Shown here: in pieces, positions 1-11,606 of the stretch | Position numbering within the stretch: the first letter of the stretch is position 1 | How the letters are laid out: every line of letters begins with the position of its first letter | NCBI GenBank assembly: GCA_037576215.1 | Contig: JBANDB010000006.1 | Coordinates: 1,798,001-1,862,000 of the forward strand | Source of the DNA: Armillaria gallica | Taxonomy: Eukaryota > Basidiomycota > Agaricomycetes > Agaricales > Physalacriaceae | Reading direction: 5' to 3' | Length of the DNA: 64,000 bases | Position numbers and translations under genes: made by a program | Notes under the pieces: generated by a model | Database searches by the model: none | The model's input: the letters and a program-made list of their open reading frames with translations, nothing else | Told to the model about the DNA's origin: nothing

Positions 1-1047
1 ACCCGGAAGTTTTGGCTGTCCGTCGCGTCTGCACGCTTCAGCATAGTGGCAAGATTAGCTGTATTTATGTTTCCGGCATCTAATAGTCGCAGTAGACGCG
101 ACAGGCTGAGATCTTGCAGCATGTTATATCCACCCCGTAAAGTGATGGAGAAGGCAGTTCGGAGTGGCAAGGGGTGGACACAAGATACAATGGCAATGCC
201 CCTGCAAGACCGAGGAAAGTCCAACCCAAACATATGAGAAAGCATGTCCACAGCGTGCGCTGGCTAAGCTGATCATCGGAAGGGAAAAGTGCAGCATCTG
301 CTCGTATAGATTTTCCTGCATCGGAAACGTTAGAGGGGATTGAGGGGACCAAAGGAACACGGGGGAATAGGAAGGCGAAGAGTGAGTTGCTTAGTGGTTT
401 TGGGCGAAGACTATGGTCAACATGAGTGACAAAGCGGGCCGGTCGAGTCAAAAAAACGTACTCCTGGTGCACGAACCACTCTCTGAGTCCGTACACTTGC
501 CTAAAACGCGGTCGTAAGACTGCGAATATCAACTACAGTCCAATTAGTACTATTAGTCGGAAAGAAATACAGTGCCTCGCACCCATATTATGAGACCGAC
601 TGCGCTTGGAAGCACCAAAGACGCTAACAACCCGTCCGCCGCAGCGTCCAATCCATCCCCTACGCATGTTGGATTTACCTGCGACGACGCGGCGAATTGC
701 ACCGACGGCGTTGATTCGCCGGAGAGAGCGGTACCAGAAGGGAAGGACCCCAGGAGTGAGTTTGTAAATGTTTTTGTAGCAATGGAATCGGAGTAGGATG
801 TGAATGTTGTTGCCGAATTCGTGATCGTCGTGACGGGAAAGGTGCTAGTGAACACCGTAGTACTGACACCAGCACTGCTTCCCAAAGCATATGGTCCTGA
901 GTAGGATGAAGAGGGATCCGTATCCGATACCTGGGTCGCCAGAGAGGCTGCTGGTGAGACCTCTGAAGCTGGTTCTGAACCCGAGGGAGTTGATGTGGAT
1001 CCATCGCTCGTCGTCCACCAGTTGGTGTCTGTCGTGCCAAAGGTCAT
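1..1047 (-). CDS. OSCA/CSC1-like stress-gated cation channel, N-terminal part (gene continues past left edge)
   Basis: The gene reads leftwards from an ATG at 1047 (MTFGTTDTNWW) and leaves the window before its channel core. Visible in order: a Ser/Thr-rich extracellular N-terminus of about 120 residues; a first membrane segment (GLLASLVLPSAVGLIIW, continuing LIFAVLRPRF after the intron); the loop REWFVHQDLRPKP; a second segment (TLWTCFLICLGWTFLGLAG); and the family-like LQDLSLSRLLRLLD. Two introns are clear: 533-582 and 411-461, both GT-AG. The reading frame is lost at the CCCC run 133-136: one more C would join LPSPSLYG to GGYNMLQDLS. The RSN1/DUF221 family forms mechanosensitive or hyperosmolality-gated cation channels in the plasma membrane. 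The assignment rests on recalled family motifs; the pore domain is not in the window. Confidence 0.72.
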
Positions 1048-2570
1048 GATGAGTGCCCTCCAAGGGCAGGTCGTGTAGTAGTAGAGAAAGTTCGAAGAAA
1101 TGAAATGTCCTGGGCCACGGTCACTGAGAGCACATGCAGAAATGTTCGCGACAAATTTGGTTCCGAAGTTGGAGTTCGATCGATGTTTGGTAGCAACGAC
1201 GTTGCCAAGCAAATCAACGATCTCCGATCAAAAAAAGGCTTTCCGCGTCTTTAGTCGCCATGACGCGTAAAGACAAGGTCGTTGAAACGCGTTGAAACTG
1301 CAAGCATATGTACGCCGTCGCTACGTACAGATAAATGGTGCATCACTCGTATATGACGTGATTATAATCTAATTCTCGGAAATTTTTCATATCGTTACAT
1401 AGTCTAAATATATTCATCGGCAGGTCGTCAGGGAACATTCTCTCGTGTACAAATCAGGCGCAGATGCGCAGCACCGGATGTGTTTGGCTGAGAAGTGATA
1501 CAAATCTCCTGAGAAATGACTGGTCGATAACCCCGGAACGTCCAACGTCCTCAGTGCTTCACTTGTATTTTGGACATGAGAATACAGGAATTTTTGAGTC
1601 GTTAATGACTGGAGAAGCGTTGAGAAAAGGCACCCTCAGAGACATTAAACAGACATGTAATTTACCCATTGTTATTGGGTGGCAGTCACAGTGCCGTCCT
1701 TCAAAACCCATCGTCCCTTATTTGTTGTCCATGGAGCGGCTTCGGAGCAATCCTGGACCGGTGAAGGAAGCCGTTCTCGCGTGGGGTTTCTAGTGCTTTT
1801 TGTAGACAGCTTTGGGTCAGGCCTCCCAGCGCTAGTCTCGCTTTTTCCCGCCATTTCTTTACTTGATACGCAACCCATGGCGGGCGCCTAGAGCCTAAGG
1901 AGTTGAATAGGATTCGTAGGTTAAGGCCCCAGAGTGTACTTACACAGAAATCTGGTAGTTGAAGGGAGTAGGAAAAAGAGTGGGGGACGCCAATCCTATA
2001 CTTAAGTAGTGCTACCGTTAGATTGGGTTGTGAGGGTAATATGATGGAAGGTAGAGCAGGTGATGTCAGAACTCCGTGCCTTGTTCGCATCTGGTAACTG
2101 GGTCAAGCGCCGGGAGTTGAAGATGTCAAAGTCGACATCTTGATGATGCTAGTACGTTTGACCGTATGCCAGCGTTTTCATCAGTGGCTATTCGGTCCTA
2201 CTGCGTAGTAGTGAAGAGTATTCACAGTTTCAGAGCCTTCATTCTATTGGCCGACTTCTTCGAGTCAAGCTTCAGCGACCTAATTGTGCCATTGCTATGA
2301 TGTGATGAAAACTAAAAGTCAGAGCGGGTCTTAAAAGTAATTAGCGTGAACGAATTTGCAGACTGCTTGCACTTGAAAAGTTGAACTTGAAGCCACTGGA
2401 TGCAGGAACGTTATTGAAATAACGTCGTTTTGGGACACTGCCTGTAATCATTCAGCTGTGGCTGTGCAGATGCTGAATTGGGCGCATCTCCACGTGGACA
2501 GACTTGGACAAGTCGGTGAACACTGAAGGGTAGCGCTTAAATAACCTTCTTGACCTGTCTCCATCGAGCG
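1048..2570. other. Divergent intergenic region with no firm gene
   Basis: This 1.5 kb lies between the divergent starts of the channel gene and SLY1, so it should hold both promoters. Open frames at 1464-1793 (+) and 1701-2090 (-) have no recognisable protein features. The only candidate is the small minus-strand ORF at 1672-1878, listed separately. Confidence 0.5.
1672..1878 (-). CDS. Doubtful small ORF starting with an N-myristoylation-like MGCVSS
   Basis: The 68-residue frame begins MGCVSSKE, which resembles the Gly2-Cys3 lipid-anchor signal of G-alpha subunits and Src-type kinases (Gly at 2, Cys at 3, Ser at 6). The rest is Ser/Thr/Pro/Lys-rich and ends in TAA after a short WVLKDGTVTATQ tail. 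I see no clear splice continuation and no recognised family. It overlaps open frames in other phases. It could be a real short lipid-anchored protein or chance; I lean to chance. Confidence 0.15.
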   Translation of the reverse strand: MGCVSSKEMAGKSETSAGRPDPKLSTKSTRNPTRERLPSPVQDCSEAAPWTTNKGRWVLKDGTVTATQ

Positions 2571-5055
2571 ATGGCCAGCACGGCGTTGAAACAGGTAAAT
2601 AATACTTTCAACTTAGCTTCCAAACTTCACATTTACTATCTGGTGCAGGCAACCTCGCCGCCTACATTACAACAAGCACAGACAACAGCCTTGTTAAACC
2701 TTCTCAACCTCAACAATTCTCTGGACAGTAATCCGTCGACTTCAACAAAATCCAGTACAACCCTCAAATCTCCTGCTCCAACAGGACCTCCTGTTTGGAA
2801 AATACTAGTTTTAGACCAGCAGACGAAGGACGTATTGGCAACTGTCCTACGTGTTCAAGACCTACGCGACGTTGGGGTGACGCTGCACGTGTAAGTATTG
2901 CTTATTATTACGTTGAAAGCATCATAGCGAATTATCATGGCAGTCAGCTTCATTCGATGAGACCGCCACTACCGGACGTTCCAGCCGTATATTTCGTTTC
3001 GCCGACCCTAGCCAACGTCCGACGGATAGTGGAGGACCTCGAAAAGTCCTTGTACGAATCTTTCAATCTCAACTTCGTCGAACCTCTTCCTCGTTCATTA
3101 CTCGAGGAGCTGGCAGCGTCAGTTGCGCGAGATGGGACAGGAGACATGGTAGAACAAGTGAGTGCTAGTTTCAATACACAAGCCTTTATTAAGCTTCATC
3201 CCAGGTCATGGACCAGTATCTCTCTTTTATTGCACCTTCTCCGTCTCTCTTCTCTCTTCTTCCACCACCGGCACCGCCAGCATCTTCAACATCAGCCATA
3301 CCGCCGATACCACAGCCCACATACGCTATCCTCAATTCGCCATCTTCAACAGAACAACAAATAGAGGCAGAGATTGAACGAGTGGCCAGTGGGATATTTA
3401 GCGCCATCGCCACCATGGGTGAGCTCCTCGTTTCCTCGACCTTTTGTTCTTCGTTGACTCCAGGTTTAAGGACACGTCCCTTTCATCCGTTCACCTAGAG
3501 GGAACGCTGCGGAAATGGTAGCCAAGAAGCTCGAAACGAAAATACGCGATGCTGTCATAACTGCTTCCAGATCACATTCATCTACGGGCATGTTTGCGCA
3601 GGATGCAACTGGTCTGTCAAATCTTCAACGTCCTCGTAGGTTTTCTTCGAATACATGTATCTTTTACCTCATTTATTCCAATGTACAGTTTTGCTTATCC
3701 TGGATCGCAATATTGACATGGTGTCGATGGTCTCTCACGGTTGGACGTATCAAGCTCTGGTTTCCGACTGCCTCGAAATCAAGCTCAACCGTGTTGTCGT
3801 ATCGCAGCCTCAGAAACGCTCCTACGACTTGGACGCCAAGGATTTCTTCTGGGCTCGCAATGCAGCGAACCCGTTCCCTCAGGTTGCAGAGGAGATCGAC
3901 AATGAACTGAACAAGTACAAACAAGATGCAGCAGAAATAACTAGAAGTACCGGAGTCAGCGATGTTAATGATATCTCACAGTTGTAAGGTTTGCTTCGTT
4001 GCAATTTCTTCGTCGATTCACGACATCTTTTAGGGATATATCAACGAATGCTGCCCATTTGAAAACCGCGATCACCCAACTCCCTGAATTGACGGCAAGG
4101 AAAGCCACCCTCGATACTCACATGAATATTGCCACAGCATTACTTGAGGAGATAAAAAAGCGCGGTATGGATGAGCTTTTCAGCACTGAGGAGGCCATCA
4201 ACAAACATGTACGTTCCATGGTATTGACTTTGTTCCCTATCCTGAATCATTCGACAGACGGTAGCTTCTATCCTTGAAATTCTCCGAGCAACAAGATCGG
4301 ACGGCGCTTTCACTCCACAAGATAAACTTCGTCTCGTCATCGTGTTCTATCTCTCTTCACCGGACAACGCTATCACAAAGGATGATATTACTGAGTTAGA
4401 GAAGGAACTCAAATCCGCTGGTGCTGATGTGTCTGCTTTTGATTATGTTCGACGAACGAGAGAAATTTCCAAGATGACCGTGCCCAATTTGGGAAGCTCC
4501 ACACCAACTATGGGGTCCGTTGCGCAGGGTGGAGAGCTCTTCAGAGGTTTTAGTGCCTTGGGAAATAGGGTAATGCGCTTGCTACGTTTCCTTCGTTTCG
4601 TAAAACGCGAGATTAATGGCTTATCTTAGCTGACCGATAGCCTGCGAGATAGAGGTCTCGAGAACATCATCTCTGGTGTCAAGAATTTCCTTCCGGGGAA
4701 CAAATTGCTCCCTGTAACGCGCCTTACAGAGGCGTTAATGGATTCGTCTGCGGCTTCGAACCAATCTTTGCAGGAAACAGACGATTTCCTCTTCCTCGAT
4801 CCCCGCGCGGCTAAACATGCAAATACTGGAATGACTGGAGGCGTAGGCGGTAGTGGTGTCAATCGGGGAAGGCGCATGGCCTTCGCTGAAAGCGTGGTGT
4901 TCATGGTCGGCGGTGCTGGCTACGTCGAGTATGGTAATCTTGAGGAATGGGCTGGGAGAACAGGAAAGAGGGTTACCTATGGTGGCACTGAAATTCTGGA
5001 TCCTGGAGGTTTCGTCGAAATCCTTGAAACTCTCGGGAAGGCCGGAAGTGTCTGA
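2571..5055 (+). CDS. SLY1: SLY1, Sec1/Munc18-family protein for ER-Golgi vesicle fusion
   Basis: Nine exons (2571-2594, 2649-2890, 2944-3157, 3205-3418, 3471-3635, 3689-3983, 4034-4208, 4258-4569, 4630-5055) sum to 2067 nt, giving 688 residues with no frame break. The order of SM-protein features is complete: an N-terminal [17 protein letters not shown] strand; [30 protein letters not shown]; the core [19 protein letters not shown]; and the C-terminal [18 protein letters not shown]. Sly1 binds the syntaxin Sed5/Ufe1 and templates SNARE assembly on ER and Golgi membranes. All introns are 47-60 nt GT-AG; the fourth uses the unusual acceptor AAG at 3470, because splicing at the nearer CAG would bring TAA into frame. 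Its stop faces the GHITM-like gene, with 148 bp between the two stop codons. Confidence 0.95.
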
Positions 5056-5203
5056 TGGTATCCAATACAGTAGTAGTTCGTACATTCATATTACCTTTGG
5101 CACGGGCGGAGCATGTTTTAATTTTAATTCATTTTCGATTACGTGAGTGAGGCGGTAGATACAATTGATGATAAAATACAATGAAGTTCCATAAAGCCTG
5201 TAT

Positions 5204-6503
5204 TTACTTTCTGTTATTCTGCATGGACAAAATCTGGACAAGTCGGATACTACCGGAAACGTCAGAAGGATAGCTAGAGAAGACAGGTTGATGCACGTAC
5301 AATATGTTGATCATGTCCAACTCAAGGCCAAGTGCCTCATTTATGGGATCAGCTATCATTCTACCCTGTTCAGCCAAGCGGGCATGGAGGAGAATCTTCT
5401 GTGTACTAAAGACGCTGTCAGAGCGGTATTTGAGAGTTGCTGGTATGGCTTACTCATAGAGCACGAAAGCACCGAACAGTGCCAATCCGCCATACAGAGA
5501 GATAGCTTCAGTCACGGCGAGACCACGCATACCGAGGGGCAGAGCCATAGGTGCCAAAGAGCTGAGTGCGACAACAGTGATACCGGCTAGGAGGGGACCA
5601 CCCATATTTATATACTTGTCATTTCTAAAGTGAGAGTAAGAAGTGTAACGTGGAGTGAGTGAAAAAACTTACGTCGCAGTAGCTCCAACATAAGAGAGCG
5701 AGCCGACAATTCCGCAAGTGTACAACGCCGCTCTCGACAGAATGGCAGGGGCGAAGAAGAACATGGGGCTAAGAGTAGCAGCTTGACAAAGGTTGAAGGC
5801 CTAGGATATATTGTGAATACGGACTTTCATTCATTAAAAGGAGACATACCCCCCAGAGAAGATGTTTCTGAACAGTGTTTTCCGGCGACGTGTACATGGT
5901 ACCCATCATGGTTCCAATCCCGCCTACCAAACTGACTCCCAACACCAGCCCTGTTATGCGGTCAGAAAGTGGCTCAAAGAGAAAGACAGTGAAAGACAAA
6001 CAAGGATTAGCAGTCATCACTCGAACGGCAAAGCCTGATTTGAACATGGCCCTGGCAGCAAGGGCAGTGAGAACGAGCCCTCCGCCTGTGTATTTGAAGC
6101 TGTCATGGAGCAGCGCCTGTTCTCCGGCTGACAGCCCATCGCGGGTCTCTCGATTCAGAACGCCTTCAATAACGACGACGGTTCCGGCGACTCCAGCCTA
6201 GGACGGATCAAAAAAAGCAAGTCGAGACGTTCAGAAAAAACATACCGCCGTTAACGCGAATCTCCGCCATGAAAAGGCTTTTGAAGTCTGAATTATCGGT
6301 GCTTCCGACATGTAGGAGCGCGAGGATGAAAACACGTTTCCTCGCGTGAAGGGGTTGGAGCGCTTCTGGAATGTTTGAAGCAGGCCATTAGCTCTGAAGC
6401 TGCTGAATTGACGAGCTACGGGCTGGATTTGTTGGCGAGTTTGCCGTGAAAAATTTGCTGTGAAGAAGGGGCGAGCGGAGGAGGAGAAACCGACACGCAA
6501 CAT
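5204..6503 (-). CDS. GHITM-like mitochondrial Bax-inhibitor-1 family protein
   Basis: Seven exons (6503-6246, 6197-6002, 5950-5850, 5800-5673, 5624-5454, 5405-5301, 5249-5204) give 1005 nt and 334 residues. The first ~90 residues are Arg/Ser/Phe-rich and nearly free of acid (MLRVGFSSSARPFF...RQTRQQIQPVARQFSSF), a mitochondrial presequence. Then come the multi-pass BI-1/TMBIM core with GGGLVLTALAARAMFK, NPWLVLGVSLVGGIGTMMG, NMGGPLLAGITVVALSSL, the hallmark LFGAFVLYDTQKIL and a C-terminal GLELDMINIFIRLVQIL. Animal GHITM/TMBIM5 sits in the inner mitochondrial membrane and affects cristae and calcium/proton exchange. The start is MLRVGF because the upstream in-frame triplet is TTG, not ATG. Frame is intact throughout. 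Confidence 0.9.
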
Positions 6504-6702
6504 GGTGGTGGCAGTAGAAACTTGAAACAGCGAGGACCTTGATGACAGTCTAAGTAGAAATTTGGACGGAAAGTTCAAGAATGTTGCCGACGGACGTGCG
6601 TCATTGCTGCCGGACGTTTCCGGCTTGCCTCGTAATCAGCATCGTCATCATGAATATTGTAAATAACCAACTTGAACTAGTACTGAAATACAGATTAATG
6701 CA

Positions 6703-8900
6703 TTAATGCGCGTTGAGTGCATCGATCCTATTTACATCAAACACAACCATCCTATGGGATTCAAGGGATACTGCCACATGGTCAATTTTACCCTGCTCGT
6801 AACTCTGCCAATCTATGTCGAATATTCCCGGTCTGTCAAATCCTGAATACCAAGACCACTTCTTCTCTTGGTCCTGTTCAACCAATGAGTTTGTCTGGAA
6901 AGTATAAGGACAGAGAAGAAAGTACTAACTCGAACATCGTATATATTCATCCAGCCATCGCCACCTCCAGCGGCGAATAATGGCCTGCCTGGAGCAGCAG
7001 TAATCACATACACGGGCCGACGCCAGTCTGAAAACACTTTCAGACAGTCGCCAGTATCTGGATCCCACAGTCGCGTAGAGCAATCAAATGATCCGCTAAA
7101 ATGACTAAATCATTGGGAAAAAGACGAAATATAAACGACTTACGTGGCCACGTATACCCGCGACAACTTCTCCTCAATCCAAGCCATGGTGGTTACAGCG
7201 TGTCTGTGACCATTAAGTATAATAACCTGGTCGGAGGTTCCCAAGCCAGGAATGCTGTCCGTCGATAGATTTGTCATGTTCCATAGTCGGCCCGTTTTGT
7301 CGTCTGAACACGACGCTAGACGGGTCCCGGAAGAGTTCACCACTATCTGGTTAATTTCATTGGTGTGACCACTGATAGGAGCGTGAAGAAAAGATATAGA
7401 AGTAAAGATGAGGAAACATACGTGAGAGTCTTTATTGGCATAGGGTCATCGACACTTAATACTTGTATGTTCTTATCAGCTCCACAGCTTGCAAACATGG
7501 CGTCGTTTATCCATTCAACATCAAGGACACAGTCTAATATGGCTGTTAGAATGTAAAATCAACGACCAATAAATCTCACCTTTATGGCATCGATATTCTC
7601 TTACCAATTTCCTTTTCTCAACGTCCCATAGGCACGATGATCCGTCAAGGCTTGCAGATAACAAATACCGACCGGATGGAGAAAATCGAACGGTGAATAT
7701 AGGATCCTAGCGATGACGGGGAAGTGAATATGTTAGATAAATGATTCATATGCACGCACGGTGTGCTTTTCCAGGGTAGCGTAAATCTCTCCCGTGGGCT
7801 TTAATATTCGGAGGACAGAGTCATAGCTGCCAACAGCAAGGTATGTCCCATCTTTATTCCAGTGCATGGATGTGAGGTCACCTTGTCCTCCCTTCGGAGT
7901 GAAGACGGCGCTGCGTGGTATACTTGGACGTGGGTCATCGATAGGCTCGGGAACATGCCACAAATTAACAGTAGCGTCTTTGGATCTACACAATGAATAC
8001 AGAAGAAAACTTAGTGAAATACGCCGGTACAATCTGCACAGCACGTACCCCGAAGCTAGCATATACGGTTTCGCTGGGTTGAAAGCGCACACGAAAACCT
8101 ACACGGGAATAAATACAAAGAGCCGTCTCCTCATAGATCCTCACCTCAGATTTATGGCCCTCCATCGTACGAATTGCATTGGCAGGTTGCCCGTCTTCAT
8201 CGGGGTCATAATATGGATTACGTTTCATGTTTATTGCCTTCCCAGTGATGGGGTAAGAACAGATTCGGTTGGTGTAGCTTCCACTTTTGGAACTAGATTC
8301 CGTTCAAACAATTACTGTCAAACGAACAATATAAGAACGCACGTTGACTAGGTTCATCGATATCCATATCATCTGGTTCTTTCAAGCCTTTCTCGGTGTT
8401 TTCTGAAGCCAAAGTGGGTGTCGGCGTCACCTTTGGCTTTCCAGTCGGTTGGCCTTTCTCGACCGGCTTGGGAGTGGCAACGGTGGTATTGTCCTTGACG
8501 GCTGGAGGCAAAAGTGTTGGCACAAGCATTGTCGTCACGACCTGCTGAGGTGGATCGGAGGAGCAAACGTGGTTATCGAGTAGCGAAAATCGAGACTTGC
8601 AGTTCGCGACAGCCTCTCCACCTTTTATGTGGGATTCAATGGCGGTGTAAAATAGAGCCTTCGAAAGAAGTTCTGCGAGTTCTCCACGAGGAATATGCTT
8701 CTTGAAGTTGGGTGAACGCTCGAGTTGTCCTTCTTGGCAGATTGTGAAGGCGGAATGGGTGAAACCTGACGCGGTGAGTTTAGCCACTCAGCATGTATAG
8801 AGGATACAGAACACACACCGCAATCCAGAAAATAAGAATAAATCAAGCAGTTAATCTCGTCTGCCTGAATGGCGATGTTTGAAGGTAGCGGGACCGGCAT
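6703..8900 (-). CDS. TBL1/SIF2-like LisH-WD40 corepressor subunit
   Basis: Ten exons run from 8900 to 6703. A LisH motif (IQADEINCLIYSYFLDCGFTHSAF) is followed by the F-box-like stretch GELAELLSKALFYTAIESHI, a Pro/Thr/Lys linker, then WD repeats with GHKSEVFVCAFNP, SKDATVNLW, LDGSSCLWD, CSDDKTGRLWN and GSFDCSTRLWD. SIF2/TBL1 scaffolds the SET3C/SMRT histone deacetylase complex in the nucleus. Exon lengths sum to 1754 nt, one short of a multiple of three; the missing base falls in the GGGG run 8250-8253, where the frame jumps between ESVLTP and TGKAINMKRNPYYD. The last intron (6895-6929) is only 35 nt. The divergent neighbour is another WD40 gene. Confidence 0.88.
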
Positions 8901-9317
8901 TGCTTGGAGTTCCAAGTTGAAAGTTAAATACAAGGCTGGAATGTGGCTGTGCACTGACTGAGTGGCGTTCCCACGGCTATTGAATATTCGCCTCCACCTT
9001 TTCCACAAGGAAAACGATGCCAAATATTGTCCAGAATTCACAGAGATTGGTGCATTGGACGTCATCACGCAAAGAAGTAATGCAGAAATACTGTTCGCCG
9101 TCAACTCGGCATCGCAATATTTTGAGTATGATATTCGTCGAGATGGGTCGAAAATCCATGCCAAATCATGCGCGCACGAGACTAAAATGAGTTTTCAATT
9201 GATTCGCTCGTCGCTGATCGGGCCGGCATGACGATCTCTGCCGGCTACCTGACAAATGCTATCTCACCGCTTGATACTCGGCTTCTACCCTTCAACGTCG
9301 CAGCTCCTTGAAGCATA
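8901..9317. promoter_or_regulatory. Shared divergent promoter of two WD40 genes
   Basis: Only 417 bp separate the start codons of the TBL1/SIF2-like gene (-) and the DCAF11-like gene (+). No TATA box stands out. The open frames here (8962-9231 +, 8977-9159 -) have no recognisable features. Confidence 0.45.
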
Positions 9318-11471
9318 ATGCAACGAGAACAGCCAGATTCCGAGGAGGATGTGTCCCCTGCTGGCTCACCGCAGCTAAACTTGGGCGTATTGGGCAGTAC
9401 GTGAAAACGGCTTTCGAAGTGGATTGTCCGCTCACTTTATCGCAGGATTCTTCCAATTGCAGCGTGGAAGTTACACGCTAAGAACCAATGCACAGCTGCT
9501 TCGTCTGCTTCAGTCTTTGCCGATGATGATGATGATGATGATGACCTCGACGACGATAACGACGACTACGGTGACTACGAACCAACGGATAGCAATCAAG
9601 AGTGCTGGCAGAGCGCGCCTGCTACTGAGCCTCAAGAAGCCGGAGTAGAACTGCTAAACGGCGGAGAATACGGCCGTATAGCTCCTAAGATTCGCTCCAG
9701 GAGAGGCGAGCGGAACCTTGTCAAGGCTATCACCAATCGGTTCGCTGGGCATCGGTCGACCTTATTCAAGGAAGACCTAGCGACTGTAAGTACAAACTAC
9801 TGCAGACACGTTATAAACGTTCTAAGTGTCCTAGAATCTTGTCCCCAATTCTAATGGCTCAGCGACGGCGTCATACAATTCAAATATCTATACGGCACAA
9901 TATTCCACAGGTACCGTATCTTGTTCTGGCTGTTCGTATCTGTCTCACACCAGCTAGACTCGTCGTTCTACTATACCTGTTCTCAAGACTTTCGACTATA
10001 CATATACGACTCATCGTCACCCCCGTTCTCACCAGATGATCGCCAGGCAGCGCTCTCTGATACCTCTGTTCAGACCACAATGAATGTCAGGCGCAGAATT
10101 CTTGGGCATCCCGGCAGATGGACGATCACAGATGCGAATCTATCTCCCGATAATCAGAGGATGATCTACTCGTCATTAGTGAGTCCAGTGAATAATGCAT
10201 ATGTTAGACCTAGCTGACAGTCAGTACTAGACTTCTACAGTGTACATGACTAGCACCGTCGACAACAATCCCAGTCAAGTTCCTATTCCTTTTGGAAACA
10301 CACGAAATAGGCGTCGTGATCTATGGAATTACGACGACGAGTTCAATATCTATGCTTGTCGGTTTTCCGCAGATGGGAATGAGGTTATTGCTGGAGGCGG
10401 CAGGTTCATCTCTGTATATGACCTGTTGGCCAACCGTCGAATCGTTCAAATAGCCGCCCACAAGGATGACGTTAATAGCTGTTGCTGGGCAGATACAGCG
10501 TCCGGGAATGTTCTTGTCAGTGCATCTGATGACAGGTCTCTGAAAGTCTGGGACCGCCGGTCCTTAGGAGCGACGCCAAAACCTTCAGGTGTTCTCATGG
10601 GGCACATTCAAGGAATCACCTACGTTTCGGCCAAAGGGGATGGAAGATATGTCATATCCAACGGCAAAGATCAAACACTACGGTTATGGGACTTGCGGAA
10701 AATGCGAAGTAGCCTCGACTACGACAATGCTGGACATCGCTCCTATGGTCCTCACTTTGACTACCGGTAGGTCTGCCATTCCATTAGTGTCAGAAGACAT
10801 TATTTATACGGTCAAGATATCCACCTTACCCCAAGACGAAGCGTCAAGCGCATCCCATGGACTGTAGCGTAATGACTTACCGCGGGCACAGCGTACTAAA
10901 ACGCTCATCAGATGCCACTTCAGCCCTGCGGAGACTACAGGCTCTCAGTACATCTATTCGGGTTCAGCAGATGGAAAAATACATGTGCGTGTCTAGACAC
11001 TAGTCACACATTTTACTCAAGTGTCATTAGATATGGTCGCTGGACGGTACTATTGTACAAATTCTTGACCGTAATCAGACGCTACCCATGGGTCACGATC
11101 CATCAGCACCTGAAAGGTTGAGTACGCACCACTACACCAATCTTCGTGTCTGTGTCCGCGACGTCAGCTGGCATTCACAGGTGGGATTTGACGATATCTC
11201 ATCTTTATCTTTTGTTAAAACGCCTACTAGGAGCCTGTCATGATGAGCGCTGGATGGGGTTCAGGAGATGGCGGTAGCATTTAGCGAGGCACGAATGGAA
11301 GGGATTGTCCAAAATGAACGGATCGTTGGAAGATTGGGTGGAAAGAGAGGAATCCGCGACGGAGAACATCCGGCGTTCCCTAGGCTTGCGACACGGCGGC
11401 GAAGAGATTTCAGTCTGATTCCAGGAACCTACTTGGACGAAGATGAAGATGACGAAGATGAGTACTATTAG
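9318..11471 (+). CDS. DCAF11/LEC14B-like WD40 protein, with three frame breaks
   Basis: Eight exons (9318-9400, 9446-9785, 9835-9910, 9958-10178, 10231-10766, 10817-10984, 11031-11180, 11231-11471). An acidic stretch (a run of eight Asp, then LDDDNDDYGDYEP) precedes WD repeats containing YTCSQDFRLYIYD, SASDDRSLKVWDRR, SNGKDQTLRLWDLRK, the family-typical CSVMTYRGHSVL...IRCHFSPAET, and YSGSADGKIHIWSLDG; the tail is DEDEDDEDEYY. Animal DCAF11 is a substrate receptor for CUL4-DDB1 ubiquitin ligases. Three single bases seem missing: in the A run 10898-10901, near 11279-11282 and between about 11385 and 11410; the exon sum plus three is divisible by three. Without the fixes the product would stop shortly after GHSVLK. 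I read this as sequence error rather than true loss. Confidence 0.82.
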
Positions 11472-11520
11472 GAAGCCTTCATTTCATGATCATATTAGTG
11501 GTAGTCGCGCTGGATGTAGC

Positions 11521-11533
11521 ATATATATATAAG
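11521..11533 (+). promoter_or_regulatory. Possible TATA box of the beta-trefoil gene
   Basis: An ATATATATATAAG run lies 74 bp before the ATG at 11607. Spacing and composition fit a TATA element; no other support. Confidence 0.3.
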
Positions 11534-11606
11534 ATGGATTAGGAAGCGTATCGCCACTTCTGTAGTTGCACAGCCACAAGAAACCACATCTCTCACAGCT
11601 TCTATC

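Noticed and set aside
80..532. A single 150-codon minus ORF at the left edge as a separate protein
   Set aside because: It reads through an intron (411-461) and ends after a one-base frame loss; the true gene continues upstream to 1047 and downstream past the edge.
1464..1793. 109-codon plus ORF in the divergent intergenic region
   Set aside because: No domain, no compositional bias, and it lies over another open frame; treated as chance.
9424..9648. Frame running on from the CAG acceptor of the first DCAF11-like intron
   Set aside because: It reads the acidic run as Met/Thr repeats; the alternative donor at 9401 gives the acidic DDDD frame typical of this family.
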